Notes: generated from the letters alone by a model not told the origin. A stretch of 64,000 nt of DNA from Nodosilinea sp. LEGE 07088 (GCF_015207395.1 NZ_JADEWX010000007.1:16177-80176); one strand, 5' to 3'; shown: positions 8,162-17,990, counted from the stretch's first letter. Program-made: numbers and translations.

Positions 8162-8740
8162 TTAAAGTGCTGATGAAGCCGCCCGGCGTTCCATTTCGGC
8201 CCGTAGGGCCTTAATGGTGTCGATTAAGCTAGCCTCAAACAGGTTGTAAAACATCGCCTTAAAGGGGCCAACATCAGCTTCTGCCCTCACCTGCTGAGAT
8301 ATCAGGCAGTAGCCCCGAGAGTCAAGATCAGCGGTTGCTTCATCAATGCGCCAATGACCATACATGTACTCCAAGTTGCCTTCGAGCAGGCGAAAACTAA
8401 TTTGCTGACCATTGAGCTCCAGATTTTCGGTCAACACCGTGGATTCCATCGTGGTCAGCAAAATGCGCCGCCGATCGACCTGTTCGACAATGGTGCGATC
8501 GCCGTCGGACTCGACAACTCGGCTTTTGACCACCGTCGGCAAAAATTTGTAGAAGTTGCTGTAGTCAGTCAGCACAGCCCAGGCGGCAGTCGGTGGCACT
8601 GCCGTAGCCAACATGAGCCCATACTGACCCTGCCCACCCTTAACGACCACATCGCGCTTGGCCAGGGTCGCCCAGTCAGCCTCGGTTAGTTTGGCCAGAT
8701 AGGCGTCAGCAGGCTGAACCTGACGAGATAAACGCGACAT
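8162..8740 (-). CDS. SRPBCC / COQ10-like lipid-binding protein
   Basis: The 192-residue protein contains one START-like (SRPBCC, polyketide cyclase/Coq10-type) domain from about residue 35 to 185. Visible signatures are AAWAVLTDYSNFYKFLPTV followed by SRVVESDGDRTIVEQVDRR and a C-terminal helix (LFEASLIDTIKALRAEME). Proteins of this fold bind hydrophobic ligands; the ligand here is not predictable. It is divergent from the HugZ-like gene at 8833 with a 92-bp gap holding both promoters. No signal peptide is seen, so it is probably cytoplasmic. Confidence 0.8.
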   Translation of the reverse strand: MSRLSRQVQPADAYLAKLTEADWATLAKRDVVVKGGQGQYGLMLATAVPPTAAWAVLTDYSNFYKFLPTVVKSRVVESDGDRTIVEQVDRRRILLTTMESTVLTENLELNGQQISFRLLEGNLEYMYGHWRIDEATADLDSRGYCLISQQVRAEADVGPFKAMFYNLFEASLIDTIKALRAEMERRAASSAL

Positions 8741-8832
8741 AATACCAGCAGTCAGAACATTACTACTGTAACGCTAACCTAAGGCCATCACAGCGATCCG
8801 CAATTGTTTCTATAGGTTGTGCTCACCATCTA

Positions 8833-9348
8833 ATGCCTAGTTTTGATGCCGCTTTAGCGGCTTACCAGGATCTACCCCAACGAGTGCGCAGCCTGATGCT
8901 CAGCACCGTCAGCGGCGACAGCTCACCCCACGCCAGCTACGCCCCTTACATCCTTGACGACGACTATCAGATCTATATTTTTACCAGCGGTCTGTCGGCC
9001 CATACCAACAACCTCCAAGCGACAGGGGTGGCCAGTGTTCTGCTGATTGAAGACGAGACCGCCGCCCCGCAGGTGTTTGCCCGTCAGCGCATTACCTATG
9101 ACTGCAATGTCACGCTGCTGCCTCGGGGTAGCGACCCCTGGGGGGGCATTGCCGACCGCTTTGAGCAGCGCTTTGGCGACATCATCGCTATGCTGCGATC
9201 GCTAGACGACTTTCAAATTTTTTGTCTTAGCCCCCAAAAAGGACGATTTGTGATGGGTTTTGGGGCTGCCTACGCCATCGATCCGAACTCTCTCAGCCAG
9301 CTGCTCGGGCCACCTCAAACCGGGCTCGCCAATGAGCCTCAGGGCTAA
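8833..9348 (+). CDS. HugZ-like pyridoxamine 5'-phosphate oxidase fold protein
   Basis: The 171-residue protein has the split-barrel FMN-binding fold of the pyridoxamine phosphate oxidase superfamily, with RSLMLSTVSGDSSPHASYAPYI near the N-terminus and FARQRITYDCNV in the middle. The closing QIFCLSPQKGRFVMGFGAAY segment is typical of HugZ-type haem-utilisation proteins. Members bind flavin or haem; a haem role is an inference from the subfamily. It ends 5 bp before the stop of the convergent EamA gene. Confidence 0.8.
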   Translation: MPSFDAALAAYQDLPQRVRSLMLSTVSGDSSPHASYAPYILDDDYQIYIFTSGLSAHTNNLQATGVASVLLIEDETAAPQVFARQRITYDCNVTLLPRGSDPWGGIADRFEQRFGDIIAMLRSLDDFQIFCLSPQKGRFVMGFGAAYAIDPNSLSQLLGPPQTGLANEPQG

Positions 9349-9353
9349 TGGCC

Positions 9354-10232
9354 CTAACCACTGACTAAAATGCCCACCCCCACCAGGGCCAGCCCCGCTC
9401 CGGCGATGGCCCGCAGACTGACGCGATCGCCCATGGCCGCCGCCAGGGGCAGCACAAACAGTGGGCTGGTGGAGGTCAGCGCCTGGGCAACGCCAGTGGC
9501 CGAATATTTGAGGGCCATTTGCTGAAGATAAATCGCCAGGTAGGTGCCTAGTATAGCGGCCACGGCGACCCCAGCCAGTACCCGTGGCGATCGCAGCGGT
9601 CGCAGCGCCCCCGTCACCGGCCCCTGGGAGCGCAAAATCGCCACAATCATGCCCAAGCCACCTCCCAGGCGCAGCAGCGAACTCCACAGAGGGGCCACAT
9701 CGGTATCGGCCAGTACGGCTCTCGACAGCACGGCTCCCGTCGCCTGCCCCAAGGCCGCTAACACCCCATACACGACGCCTAGGCTGCTAGCCGAAACCGC
9801 CGCATCGGCAGGTACCCGTTCAGCAATCACCCACACTACGCCGACTAAGGTCAGACCCAGACCTAACCAGGCCCTAGGGGCTAAAGCTTCCTGCAAAAAC
9901 ACCAGGGCCAGCAGGGCCGCCAGGGGCGGTGCCAGGGTCTCGAGCAGCAGCGCTCGCCGGGGTCCCAGCTGATTGATGGCGGCAAAGTAAGCGGTGTCGC
10001 CCAAACCAATGCCGATTACACCACTGAGGGTGAGCAGAACTAACCCCTGAGAGGTCAGGCCCGTCGGGCGCTGCCCCAGCAGAAGCAGCGTTAGGGCCAG
10101 CAGCCCTAGGGCGATCGCCCCCTTGGCCAGGTTGAGCACCAGCGGCGGCAAGGCCTTGCCCAGCCGGCCAAACATCACCGTGGCCACGGCCCACAAAAAA
10201 GCCGCCGTTAAGGCCGCTAGTTCACCCCGCAT
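9354..10232 (-). CDS. EamA/DMT family transporter
   Basis: The 292-residue protein has ten predicted membrane segments in two EamA halves, each with the usual small-residue-rich helices (LAALTAAFLWAVATVMFGRL at the start and YSATGVAQALTSTSPLFVLPLAA near the end). Drug/metabolite transporters of this type export amino acids or small metabolites, but the substrate cannot be read from the sequence. The length is normal. The gene stands alone, convergent with the HugZ-like gene and divergent from the lipoprotein at 10391. Confidence 0.88.
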   Translation of the reverse strand: MRGELAALTAAFLWAVATVMFGRLGKALPPLVLNLAKGAIALGLLALTLLLLGQRPTGLTSQGLVLLTLSGVIGIGLGDTAYFAAINQLGPRRALLLETLAPPLAALLALVFLQEALAPRAWLGLGLTLVGVVWVIAERVPADAAVSASSLGVVYGVLAALGQATGAVLSRAVLADTDVAPLWSSLLRLGGGLGMIVAILRSQGPVTGALRPLRSPRVLAGVAVAAILGTYLAIYLQQMALKYSATGVAQALTSTSPLFVLPLAAAMGDRVSLRAIAGAGLALVGVGILVSG

Positions 10233-10390
10233 AGGTTGTTAGGTAGCCGTTGCCGCTACCCACTTGAGGAATGCTGCCCGAGCCAGCCCTAACAAAATCT
10301 TTACACTTATCCATCAAGATCGTGCTGATCAATAGCTCAGGCGACGTAAACAGAACCAAGACAGTCTACCCCCTTAGCGAGGTCTGCGTT

Positions 10391-11860
10391 ATGCGTGTCT
10401 GGGCGCTAGCATCATGTGGTGGGCTCCTAGCCCTAGCGGCCTGTAGTGCCGAACAGTCAAACTCTCCTACACCGGGTACCGCCTCTTCCGAGGGCGATGA
10501 TACCCCCCAGGTCGATGCCCCCTCTAAGTCAGTATCCCCCGGCACCGTAGTACGCTCCGGGGTGCGTCCTCGAACCGGGTTAACCGAGACCAAGCGACCG
10601 CAGCTGTCGTTGGCACAGTCGGCACCCCGGGGAGGTAGCTCCACCAGTCCATCGTCATCCCAGAGCAACCAACTGCGTCAACGACTGCAACAACTGCAAC
10701 AGCGACGCAGCGCTAGTCTGCCGTCGAGCCAGGCTCTCGTTACCACACCGGTACGCTCAGCCCAGGCTTCTCCCACGCCGCAGCGCCCCCAAGCCCAGAT
10801 TTTTCCGAGTAGTTCTGCTGGGCAGCCGGAGCCAGTGGCGATCGCAAGGTCTAGCCCGACGCCAATCCCCTCCCCAGGACTGGGCAAACCAGCCCGATCG
10901 GGGCAGACGACTCCCCTGACCGCAACGGTTCGCCCCGCCCCAACGGCTCCAGAGGGTTTAGATCGTCCCTTGGGTGCGGCGAGCGCCCTAGGTTCAGTCG
11001 CATCAGCGACGGTGGATCGCAGCTTTCCCATTGCGCCGGTTCGCCACCAGGGCCGTAGTGCTCGTATCCATAGCCAGCGCGTTGTGCTAAACACGCCGCC
11101 AACTCTTACGGCTACTGCCAGACTCCACGGCGACGCCTTAGCGATCCCTCTAGAGCAGGCTGAGATTGCGATCGCACCGACACAACCTGAGGTAGATACC
11201 GCCGCCGAGGGCCCATCATCTAGCGCAGAATTAGTTCTAGACCAGGCCCCTCAAGCGGCCTCGCCATCCCAGACAACCCACCAGAGCAGTGGCAGCATTG
11301 CCTTGACGTTGACTCGCTCCGGCGCATCCGAGGCCGTCGTCCCGGCCGCTAGATTCCACCAGGAGCAGGGAGGGAACCTCGTGTCTTCGGCTGAGTCCCT
11401 TGGGCTAGTACCCAATCCCCCGACCGCTCTATCGGCCCATTCGCCGACGGGTGGCGCGATCGATCGCGCCACCCCCACCGCTGGGGCGACAACCCAGCCC
11501 GAGAGTTTGCCCTTCGCCACGGCAGCCCCCCAGCTCAGCCCGCAACGGCCTGACTCGGTTGCTGCCGTGGGCATCGCCCTATCGACAGATTCCTCAGCAA
11601 CCAGGCATTTGACTCAAGTAAGCCCAGCGGCGGTGCAGCTCACTCTACCGGTCACCGCAGATCCCAAGGGCTTACCCGCCAGCCACTGCCTAGCCGTCAG
11701 CGAACTCCCCATGGCCCCAGAGGGTAACAATTCCCGAGTTAAGGCCAGCCAGCCTGACGCCTACCCTGATCAGCCCGATCGCGATCAGTCAGCTGCATCG
11801 CACTGCTCGGCTACGGCCATTTCTGCGGTAGAGTTTTTGCCGACTCCTGAACTAGACTGA
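10391..11860 (+). CDS. low-complexity Ser/Pro/Thr/Gln-rich lipoprotein
   Basis: The 489-residue protein starts at the ATG at 10391 with a type II signal peptide, MRVWALASCGGLLALAAC, whose LAAC is a lipobox; the mature protein would be anchored at Cys18. The rest is mostly disordered and rich in Ser, Pro, Thr, Gln and Ala, with no repeats I can name as a domain. A longer frame from 10271 would hide the signal peptide, so I reject it. I do not recognise a function; a cell-envelope linker or spacer role would fit. Confidence 0.7.
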   Translation: MRVWALASCGGLLALAACSAEQSNSPTPGTASSEGDDTPQVDAPSKSVSPGTVVRSGVRPRTGLTETKRPQLSLAQSAPRGGSSTSPSSSQSNQLRQRLQQLQQRRSASLPSSQALVTTPVRSAQASPTPQRPQAQIFPSSSAGQPEPVAIARSSPTPIPSPGLGKPARSGQTTPLTATVRPAPTAPEGLDRPLGAASALGSVASATVDRSFPIAPVRHQGRSARIHSQRVVLNTPPTLTATARLHGDALAIPLEQAEIAIAPTQPEVDTAAEGPSSSAELVLDQAPQAASPSQTTHQSSGSIALTLTRSGASEAVVPAARFHQEQGGNLVSSAESLGLVPNPPTALSAHSPTGGAIDRATPTAGATTQPESLPFATAAPQLSPQRPDSVAAVGIALSTDSSATRHLTQVSPAAVQLTLPVTADPKGLPASHCLAVSELPMAPEGNNSRVKASQPDAYPDQPDRDQSAASHCSATAISAVEFLPTPELD

Positions 11861-12047
11861 TGCTGCTGGGCAGAGGGGTTGCCACCATGGCAGCTCCCCT
11901 AGTTCTCTAGAACCTCTTCCCCCTGGTTATGGGCAATCGTCACCCAGCCTACGCCTAGGCTCCTAGGCCCTGATCTGGGTCTAGCCGTCACCGATCGCTC
12001 TAGACTGGAGGCAGTGAGGTCAGGCTGTAGCAGGAGTTGCCAAACCT

Positions 12048-12887
12048 ATGGAGCTGCATTACATCAAACAGGGGGCGGGCTTTCCCATCCTGTGTTTGCA
12101 TGGCCATCCTGGGTCGGCTAAGACTATGGGAGTATTTGTCGAAGGGCTCAGCGATCGCTACTGGACGCTGGCTCCCGATCTGAGGGGCTATGGCCGCAGC
12201 CGCACGCGATCGCCCTTTGCCCTCGAAGACAGCCTGCCCGATCTGATTGAACTGCTCGATGGCGAGGGCATTGAACGCTGCCTAGTACTGGGCTGGTCTC
12301 TCGGCGGCATTCTGGCCCTAGAGTTGGCGCTGCGCTATCCCCAGCGAGTGGTGGGCCTGGTGTTAATCGCCACCGCTGCGCGACCCGTGGGCAACCATCC
12401 CCCGCCGACCTGGCTCGAACTCATTAACACCGGCCTGGGGTCAATTTTGAATCTGTTAGCTCCGGGCAACCCGCTAGTGACCCAGGGGCTGGGGCCGCGA
12501 TCGCTCTACCGTTACCTACTCAGGCAGCACACACCGTTGGCCTACCAGCATCTGGCCAAGGAAGGATTTTGGGCTTACCTGGGCACCTCACCCCTGGCCC
12601 ATCGGGCGCTCAACCGTGCCCTGGCCCGCCGCTACAATCGTTTACCCGATCTGAACACAATTGCGGTGCCCTGTCTGGTGCTCTGTGGGGCAGAGGATAG
12701 GCATATAACCGCCCAGGCCAGCCTGGAAACCGCTGCTCACCTGCCCCAATGCCACAGTCACTGTTACCCCAACACCGCTCACCTGCTGCCCTGGGAGATT
12801 CCCCATCAAATGCTGGCAGATATTCATCACTGGCTGGCCAACCATGGCCAGGTGCTGGGGCTTAGCAACTCAGATGCCATTCCTTAA
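12048..12887 (+). CDS. alpha/beta hydrolase
   Basis: The 279-residue protein is a single-domain alpha/beta hydrolase. The oxyanion region is LHGHPGSAKT, the nucleophile elbow is GWSLGG, the acid is probably in LCGAEDRH, and the catalytic histidine is in PNTAHLLPWE. The substrate is unknown. A cap of helices lies between the nucleophile and the acid. No signal peptide is seen. It ends in a 4-bp overlap with the stop of the convergent DUF1816 gene. Confidence 0.87.
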   Translation: MELHYIKQGAGFPILCLHGHPGSAKTMGVFVEGLSDRYWTLAPDLRGYGRSRTRSPFALEDSLPDLIELLDGEGIERCLVLGWSLGGILALELALRYPQRVVGLVLIATAARPVGNHPPPTWLELINTGLGSILNLLAPGNPLVTQGLGPRSLYRYLLRQHTPLAYQHLAKEGFWAYLGTSPLAHRALNRALARRYNRLPDLNTIAVPCLVLCGAEDRHITAQASLETAAHLPQCHSHCYPNTAHLLPWEIPHQMLADIHHWLANHGQVLGLSNSDAIP

Positions 12888-13165
12888 GCCGCGATCCGAC
12901 TAGGGCCGACCATCAGGGTATCCCACTCATCGGTGATGGTGAGCTGATCGGGGTCACTGCACAGGCTTACTAAGGTCTGAATATTCTGGGCCCCTTCCTG
13001 CTCTAAATCTTCGATGTAGCCGCCCTTGGCAGTAGTGGCCTCAATTTCGCTATCAAAGGGGCCAAAATAATAGGTACAGGCTGGCTGGCTGGTTTTGATC
13101 TCAACCCACCAGGCCTTGCTCTGGCCCCGCAAATTGTCTAACAAGCGACTCAAAAAGTTATTCAT
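12884..13165 (-). CDS. DUF1816 protein
   Basis: The 93-residue protein fits DUF1816, a small cyanobacterial family: AWWVEIKTSQPACTYYFGPFDS followed by EATTAKGGYIEDLEQEGA. The family resembles a domain found with CpcD-like phycobilisome pieces in some genomes, but no function is established. It is encoded just downstream of rlmB on the same strand with a 76-bp gap, so the two could be cotranscribed. Confidence 0.82.
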   Translation of the reverse strand: MNNFLSRLLDNLRGQSKAWWVEIKTSQPACTYYFGPFDSEIEATTAKGGYIEDLEQEGAQNIQTLVSLCSDPDQLTITDEWDTLMVGPSRIAA

Positions 13166-13241
13166 AACACCGTCCTACCTGCCTTTTGATGTCTTCAAAT
13201 CTTGTTGCTTAAAAAGCGTAAAAAGCGATCGCTCTGGGCAA

Positions 13242-14549
13242 CTAGGCTTCTATCCCATCTTGGGAGAATAATTGCCCCTGTTTGTTTATACTGTTTTGCT
13301 TTTGATTTTGCAAAGAGGAAATTTGCTGCTGCATCATCCACTGATTACGATAGATCTCATAGAGCGCCATGCCTGTAGCTACCGATGCATTTAAACTAGG
13401 CACTGTGCCCCGCAGCGGAATTGATACCAATGTGTCGCAGCTCTGCTGCACTGTCAGGCTGAGACCGCTGCCCTCAGCTCCCACCACAATTACCGTCGGG
13501 CGATCGAAGGTGGTGCGATGCACGGGCTGGCTGGCTGCCGAGGCGAGACCGTAGATCCAAAAGCCTTTTTCTTTCAGTGTCTCCAGGGCTCGCCTGAGGT
13601 TGACCACTCGCGCTACCGGCAATCGCTCCAGGGCCCCTGCTGCCACCTTAGCTACCGTTGCCGTCACCCCCACCGCCCGTCGCTGGGGAATGACCATGCC
13701 CTGGGCTCCAAGCGCCTCAGCAGTACGCAGAATTGCCCCCAAGTTGTGGGGATCGGTAATGCCGTCAGCCGCAATGATGACCGGTATTTTGGTGGCCTCA
13801 AGAGCCGTCTCAATCATCTCGTCAAGATCATGGTAGGCATGGGCAGCGGCCTGGGCGGCAATACCCTGGTGATTGGCTCCAGCGGTGATTTGATTGAGTC
13901 GCTTGGTGTCGACTTCGTCGATGACTGCACCGCTAGCCTTGGCCTCATCGATCAGCGACAAAAACCGAGGATCGTAGCGAATACGGTCATTGACCCATAC
14001 CCGATTTAAGGGGCGCTGGGCCTGGAGTGCCGCCTCTACCGCATGGCGACCATAAATCAGATCGGTTTCATCTTGAACGTCATCGCCCTCACCCAGGGCT
14101 GGGTCGCCCCCACTAAACTTAGACGATAGCCCAGAGGTCGTCCGGGACCGAAACGAATCACCGCCCTCGCGGGATCGTTCTCCTTGAGGCCGCGACTTAC
14201 CCCCCTCATAGCGGGGCTTGCTGTCACTGTAGCGAGGTCGCTCGTCCTTGGTGCGGGGCCTACCATCCCCAGAGCGAGATTTATCCTCTTTATAGCGGGG
14301 CTTACCGCCGTCGTAGCGAGGTTTGCCGTCACTGCGACGGGGCTTATCATCTCTGTAGATAGGCTTACCGTCACCGGGCTTGGCGTCTTTATAGCGCGGT
14401 TTGTCGTCACCATAGCGGGGTTTGTCAGCCCGAGGACGAGGCTTACCGCCGTCATAGCGAGGTTTGCCCCCCTGGTATCCTTCAGATTGCTTACGAGGCT
14501 CTGACCCAGAAGACCGATTGGGGTTGCGAGAAGGCTTGGGGGAGGACAT
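13242..14549 (-). CDS. rlmB: 23S rRNA 2'-O-methyltransferase RlmB with repetitive basic N-terminal tail
   Basis: Residues about 165-410 form a TrmH/SpoU methyltransferase: substrate-binding domain [21 protein letters not shown], then [31 protein letters not shown] and a knot motif around [20 protein letters not shown]. It should methylate a guanosine of 23S rRNA (G2251 in E. coli numbering). The first 150 residues are a disordered, strongly basic tail built from degenerate units such as KPRY, DDKPRY and GDGKP, reminiscent of RNA-binding RGG-like tails. It is much longer than the E. coli protein (about 240 residues). The DUF1816 gene follows. Confidence 0.9.
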   Translation of the reverse strand: MSSPKPSRNPNRSSGSEPRKQSEGYQGGKPRYDGGKPRPRADKPRYGDDKPRYKDAKPGDGKPIYRDDKPRRSDGKPRYDGGKPRYKEDKSRSGDGRPRTKDERPRYSDSKPRYEGGKSRPQGERSREGGDSFRSRTTSGLSSKFSGGDPALGEGDDVQDETDLIYGRHAVEAALQAQRPLNRVWVNDRIRYDPRFLSLIDEAKASGAVIDEVDTKRLNQITAGANHQGIAAQAAAHAYHDLDEMIETALEATKIPVIIAADGITDPHNLGAILRTAEALGAQGMVIPQRRAVGVTATVAKVAAGALERLPVARVVNLRRALETLKEKGFWIYGLASAASQPVHRTTFDRPTVIVVGAEGSGLSLTVQQSCDTLVSIPLRGTVPSLNASVATGMALYEIYRNQWMMQQQISSLQNQKQNSINKQGQLFSQDGIEA

Positions 14550-14919
14550 GGCCGCACCTGATACAGATTAACAACCAACAATTCAAGAGAATTCCCAGGC
14601 TAGCACGCTGCCTCCATCTCCGAGCATGCTAATTGTTGCATGGCCCAGGACTGGGAGACGAAAATGCCAGCGTCTCCATCCTAAAGCAGCCAAAATCCAG
14701 CGGTCAGTCGCGGTCGGTGACAGCATCCATCGCCCTTAGTCATCTGAGGCGGATGACCCCACTCATAGGGCTCTAGCCTCAGTCAACCGCTCCTCAAAGC
14801 CAAAAACTAAAGACGAAGCAGAGATCCGAAAAGAAGATTAAATTTCAGGCATCTGATACCACGATAACCACATCCTCGGAATAATCCTTCACAATGGAAA
14901 ATGACAGACCCATACCGGA
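14550..14919. other. intergenic region between rlmB and HxlR regulator
   Basis: The region holds divergent promoters for rlmB and the HxlR-type gene but no gene that I can support. GGAGACG and CGTCTCC around 14653-14677 form a 7-bp stem. No repeat family is recognised. Confidence 0.45.
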
Positions 14920-14928
14920 GTGATGCTG

Positions 14929-15282
14929 ATGCCTCACATAGCCAACGGTACGAAGCTTGATTGTCCGGTTCATTTGGTGTTGTCGTACATTGGCAGCAAG
15001 TGGGCTATTCTCATTTTGCAGGAGCTATTTCAGGGCAACCGCCGCACCAATGAGTTTCTGTCGGCCCTGCCTGGTATCAGCACCAAAACTCTCACCGCCC
15101 GCCTGCGAGAGCTTGAAAGCTATGGACTGGTCAATCGCACAGTCTTCCCTGAGGTACCGCCTCGGGTTGAGTACTCGCTAACCCCCAAGGGCCGTGAGGT
15201 GCAGCCCATTATGGCGGCACTCAATCAGGTCGGAGAGCACTGGTTGGAACACAGTCCCAGCCAGCCTACAGCCAGGCTTTAG
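14929..15282 (+). CDS. HxlR family winged-helix regulator
   Basis: The roughly 117-residue protein is a MarR-like HxlR (DUF24) regulator: CPVHLVLSYIGSKWAILILQEL, RRTNEFLSALPGISTKTLTARLRELE (recognition helix), then VEYSLTPKGREVQPIMAAL. The conserved cysteine near the N-terminus (CPV) is often redox- or aldehyde-sensitive in this family. I prefer the ATG at 14929, 8 nt after GGAG; a GTG at 14920 and an ATG at 14923 are alternatives but overlap or crowd the Shine-Dalgarno sequence. The target genes are not obvious. Confidence 0.85.
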   Translation: MPHIANGTKLDCPVHLVLSYIGSKWAILILQELFQGNRRTNEFLSALPGISTKTLTARLRELESYGLVNRTVFPEVPPRVEYSLTPKGREVQPIMAALNQVGEHWLEHSPSQPTARL

Positions 15283-15296
15283 GCATCTGGCGATCG

Positions 15297-15539
15297 CTAG
15301 TCGTTGCTCCAGGTTTCGTGGGGCAGCAGATCGCCAATGCGATCGCTCAGACAGTAGTCGTTTTCCTCTAGCTCGGCCTCCATAAAGGGCCATTCTCGAG
15401 CGGCGATATAGCCGCATAGGGCACAGATGGGCTGACATCGATCTAAGGTGCCGCGCTCGACAAGGTATTTGGCCTCATGGCGCAGGGCCTCAAGGGTATA
15501 GTGACGAGCGATCGCTGGATTAGCTGTCTGGGTTGTCAT
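15297..15539 (-). CDS. DUF4327 protein
   Basis: The 80-residue protein belongs to DUF4327, a small cyanobacterial family: IARHYTLEALRHEAKYLVERGTL, QPICALCGYIAAREW, and SDRIGDLLPHETW at the end. The two cysteines in ICALCGYI are typical. No function is known. I place the start at 15539 (MTTQTANPAIARH); an upstream ATG at 15581 would add 14 unconserved residues. It is convergent with the HxlR gene, 14 bp apart. Confidence 0.8.
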   Translation of the reverse strand: MTTQTANPAIARHYTLEALRHEAKYLVERGTLDRCQPICALCGYIAAREWPFMEAELEENDYCLSDRIGDLLPHETWSND

Positions 15540-15757
15540 GGCCGCAGCCCTCCAAGCCTGGATGGCACTAAGGATATTCAATGACCACCCCTATAGTGCA
15601 GCCCGAGGAGCTAGGTTCAAAGCAGTTGATGCGTATCCTTACCTTTGTTTACCCATCGCAATATTTGTAGTGCGATATACAGTTTTAGTGGTTTTCCAAG
15701 GGATGATTTGGTTATATTTTTACTCGCGCTTCTATGCTGGTCATTCTGGCAACAGAA

Positions 15758-16279
15758 TTATAGCGGTCGGCCAAAGGTCTGTACCCAGTAGGGTCGGCTG
15801 GCGGCTACCGCATGCCCAATGCCCAGTTCTGTAAACGCCGGGTTGAGAATATTTTGGCGATGGCCGGGGCTATTCATCCAGGCGGTCATGACGGCAGTGG
15901 CCGTAGGCTGGCCAAAGGCCACATTTTCGCCAATGGTCGACCAATCGTACTGGGTAGCGTCAATGCGCGATCGCATCGTTGACCCGTTAGACCCGGCGTG
16001 GCTGAGGCGGCCACTAGTGGCCATGTCCTGGGCGTGGCCTTGGGCTGCGGTTGTAAGTTGCTCGTTGAGCACCAAGGGCGGCAGGTTGACGCGCTGGCGC
16101 TCGGCATTGACCAACCTGAGCAGTTCTTCTGCCAGCGGGATGTCAGTCTGAGTCATGGGCGCTGGGGCGGCTTGGCCTACCGCGATCGGCGTGCTCACCA
16201 CCGACCCAACGGTGACCGTGGCGAGGGCAACCAGGGCAATGCCTGGCCCAGCCCACAAAGCGCGATGTCTACAGGGCAT
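15758..16279 (-). CDS. secreted CAP (SCP/PR1-like) domain protein
   Basis: The 173-residue protein starts with a signal peptide (hydrophobic ALVALATVTVGSVVSTPIAVGQA). From about residue 50 to the end it forms a CAP domain with LVNAERQRVNLPPLVLNEQL, HAQDMATSGRLSHAG, IGENVAF, AWMNSPGHRQNIL and WVQTFGRP. The active-site-like His and Glu positions of the family are present. CAP proteins are exported and their bacterial roles are mostly unknown. The gene stands alone. Confidence 0.88.
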   Translation of the reverse strand: MPCRHRALWAGPGIALVALATVTVGSVVSTPIAVGQAAPAPMTQTDIPLAEELLRLVNAERQRVNLPPLVLNEQLTTAAQGHAQDMATSGRLSHAGSNGSTMRSRIDATQYDWSTIGENVAFGQPTATAVMTAWMNSPGHRQNILNPAFTELGIGHAVAASRPYWVQTFGRPL

Positions 16280-16388
16280 GGCAATTCTCCAGATAAATGG
16301 ACTGTCGTGCTGTAGTAGAGCGCCCTACTGACCATGACGAGTCTGTAAAATGACCGGTTCCGCCACTCCTGAACCAGGTCACCCAGCC

Positions 16389-17264
16389 CTAAGCCAAACG
16401 CGGGTTCTGGGCCATTAACCGCTGGACATCTTCAGCGTGGTACGAGCTGCGGGTCAGTGGCGACGATACCACCTGCAAAAATCCCTTGGCCTCGCCTGCC
16501 TGGCGCCAGGCTGTAAACTGCGCTGGGGTGACAAACTCCGCCACGGGCAGATGTTTAGGGCTCGGCGACAGATATTGACCCAGGGTCAAAATATCGCAGT
16601 CGACGGCTCGCAGATCGTCCATCACCTGCTGCACTTCGATGTCAGTTTCACCCAGGCCCACCATCAGGCCCGACTTGGTGTAGACCCAGGGGGCCAGCTC
16701 TCGGCTGCGGCGCAGTAGCTCTAGGGAGCGGGCATAGTCGCCCTGGGGGCGCACCCGGCGATAGAGGCGCGGCACCGTCTCTGTATTGTGGTTGAGTACA
16801 TGGGGGCGCGCCGCCAAAATGGTCGCCAGCGCTTCCCAGTTGCCGCACAGATCGGGAATCAGCACTTCGATGGTAGTCGCTGGCATTACCTGCCGCACGG
16901 CCTCAAGGCAGGCCACAAACTGGCTGGCACCGCCATCGGCCAGGTCATCGCGGTTCACGGCGGTAATCACGACATGCTTGAGCCGCATCCGCCGCACCGA
17001 CTCTGCTAGCCGTAGGGGTTCGGTGGGGTCAAGGGCGACAGGCTTTTTTTCAAAGTCGATGTCGCAGTAGGGGCAGGCACGGGTACAGGCCGGGCCCATG
17101 ATCAAAAATGTGGCCGTCCCCGCCTGGAAGCATTCGCCAATATTGGGGCACGAGGCCTCTTCACACACGGTATTGAGGCCCAGGTCTTGCAAAATTGCCT
17201 TAACCTCTCCCACCCGTTCCCACTGGGGAGCTTTTACCCGTAACCAGTCTGGTTTTACTGCCAA
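16389..17264 (-). CDS. lipA: lipoyl synthase
   Basis: Lipoyl synthase is a radical-SAM enzyme that inserts two sulfurs into protein-bound octanoate, completing lipoyl cofactors of 2-oxoacid dehydrogenases and glycine cleavage. Both iron-sulfur motifs are present: [12 protein letters not shown] for the auxiliary cluster and CTRACPYCD for the radical-SAM cluster. The closing RSSYHAED segment holds the conserved serine. The only possible start in frame is the TTG at 17264, because a TAA lies 24 bp upstream of it and no ATG or GTG intervenes. The length (291) is normal. Confidence 0.93.
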   Translation of the reverse strand: MAVKPDWLRVKAPQWERVGEVKAILQDLGLNTVCEEASCPNIGECFQAGTATFLIMGPACTRACPYCDIDFEKKPVALDPTEPLRLAESVRRMRLKHVVITAVNRDDLADGGASQFVACLEAVRQVMPATTIEVLIPDLCGNWEALATILAARPHVLNHNTETVPRLYRRVRPQGDYARSLELLRRSRELAPWVYTKSGLMVGLGETDIEVQQVMDDLRAVDCDILTLGQYLSPSPKHLPVAEFVTPAQFTAWRQAGEAKGFLQVVSSPLTRSSYHAEDVQRLMAQNPRLA

Positions 17265-17414
17265 AGTCTTTAAAGTCCCGCCATGTTAACTGCGCTTCAA
17301 TCATATCAACCCCGGCCTGACTTGCCCTGCATGAGCGATTTGGGGCGCGATCGCAAGAAGATCGCAGTATGCTGGAGGTAGGCAACGCTAGAGCAACCCC
17401 TACCGCCGCTGTCG

Positions 17415-17990
17415 ATGGATGCGCCATCTCCTTTAAAACGCTGCCTTATGGTGCTGTGCTATGCCGCCGCAGGGTTGCTAGCCGCTGGGGCCTGGCATGA
17501 CCAGGTGAGCGATCGCTGGCGGTTTGAGCAGGCCTTTGAGCCCGTGCGCCTGGCTCGACTGTCGTCTCGCTTGAGCCAGGCCCCCGAGACCTTGATGACC
17601 GCCAATGTTGAAGTCGTGATCAGCCTCAGCCGCCGCCGTTTAATCCTCTATCAAAACGGCGCGGTCAAAGATGAATACCCTGTCTCCATTGGCCAGGATG
17701 ACTGGCAAACTCCAGCCGGTGAGTTCGCCGTGCAGGACATGCGCACCGACCCGGTCTGGCAGCACCCAATTACCAAAGAAGCCGTTAGCCCCGGCTCCAG
17801 CAATCCCCTCGGGTCTCGTTGGATAGGCTTTTTGGTACAGGGTCAGTACCACATCGGTATCCATGGCACCAACCAAGAAACCCTAATTGGGGAAGCGGTT
17901 TCCCACGGCTGTGTACGCATGCTCAATCAAGATATTCAAACGCTCTATAGCCACCTCAATGTTGGCACCCCTATCAAGGTAGTGCCCTAA
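17415..17990 (+). CDS. L,D-transpeptidase (YkuD family)
   Basis: The 191-residue protein has an N-terminal membrane anchor or signal peptide (LMVLCYAAAGLLAAGAW) and a YkuD domain from about residue 60. The catalytic HGTN and SHGCVRM motifs are intact, with Cys as the nucleophile. L,D-transpeptidases cross-link peptidoglycan or attach proteins to it in the periplasm. It is divergent from lipA, with about 150 bp between starts. Confidence 0.9.
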   Translation: MDAPSPLKRCLMVLCYAAAGLLAAGAWHDQVSDRWRFEQAFEPVRLARLSSRLSQAPETLMTANVEVVISLSRRRLILYQNGAVKDEYPVSIGQDDWQTPAGEFAVQDMRTDPVWQHPITKEAVSPGSSNPLGSRWIGFLVQGQYHIGIHGTNQETLIGEAVSHGCVRMLNQDIQTLYSHLNVGTPIKVVP

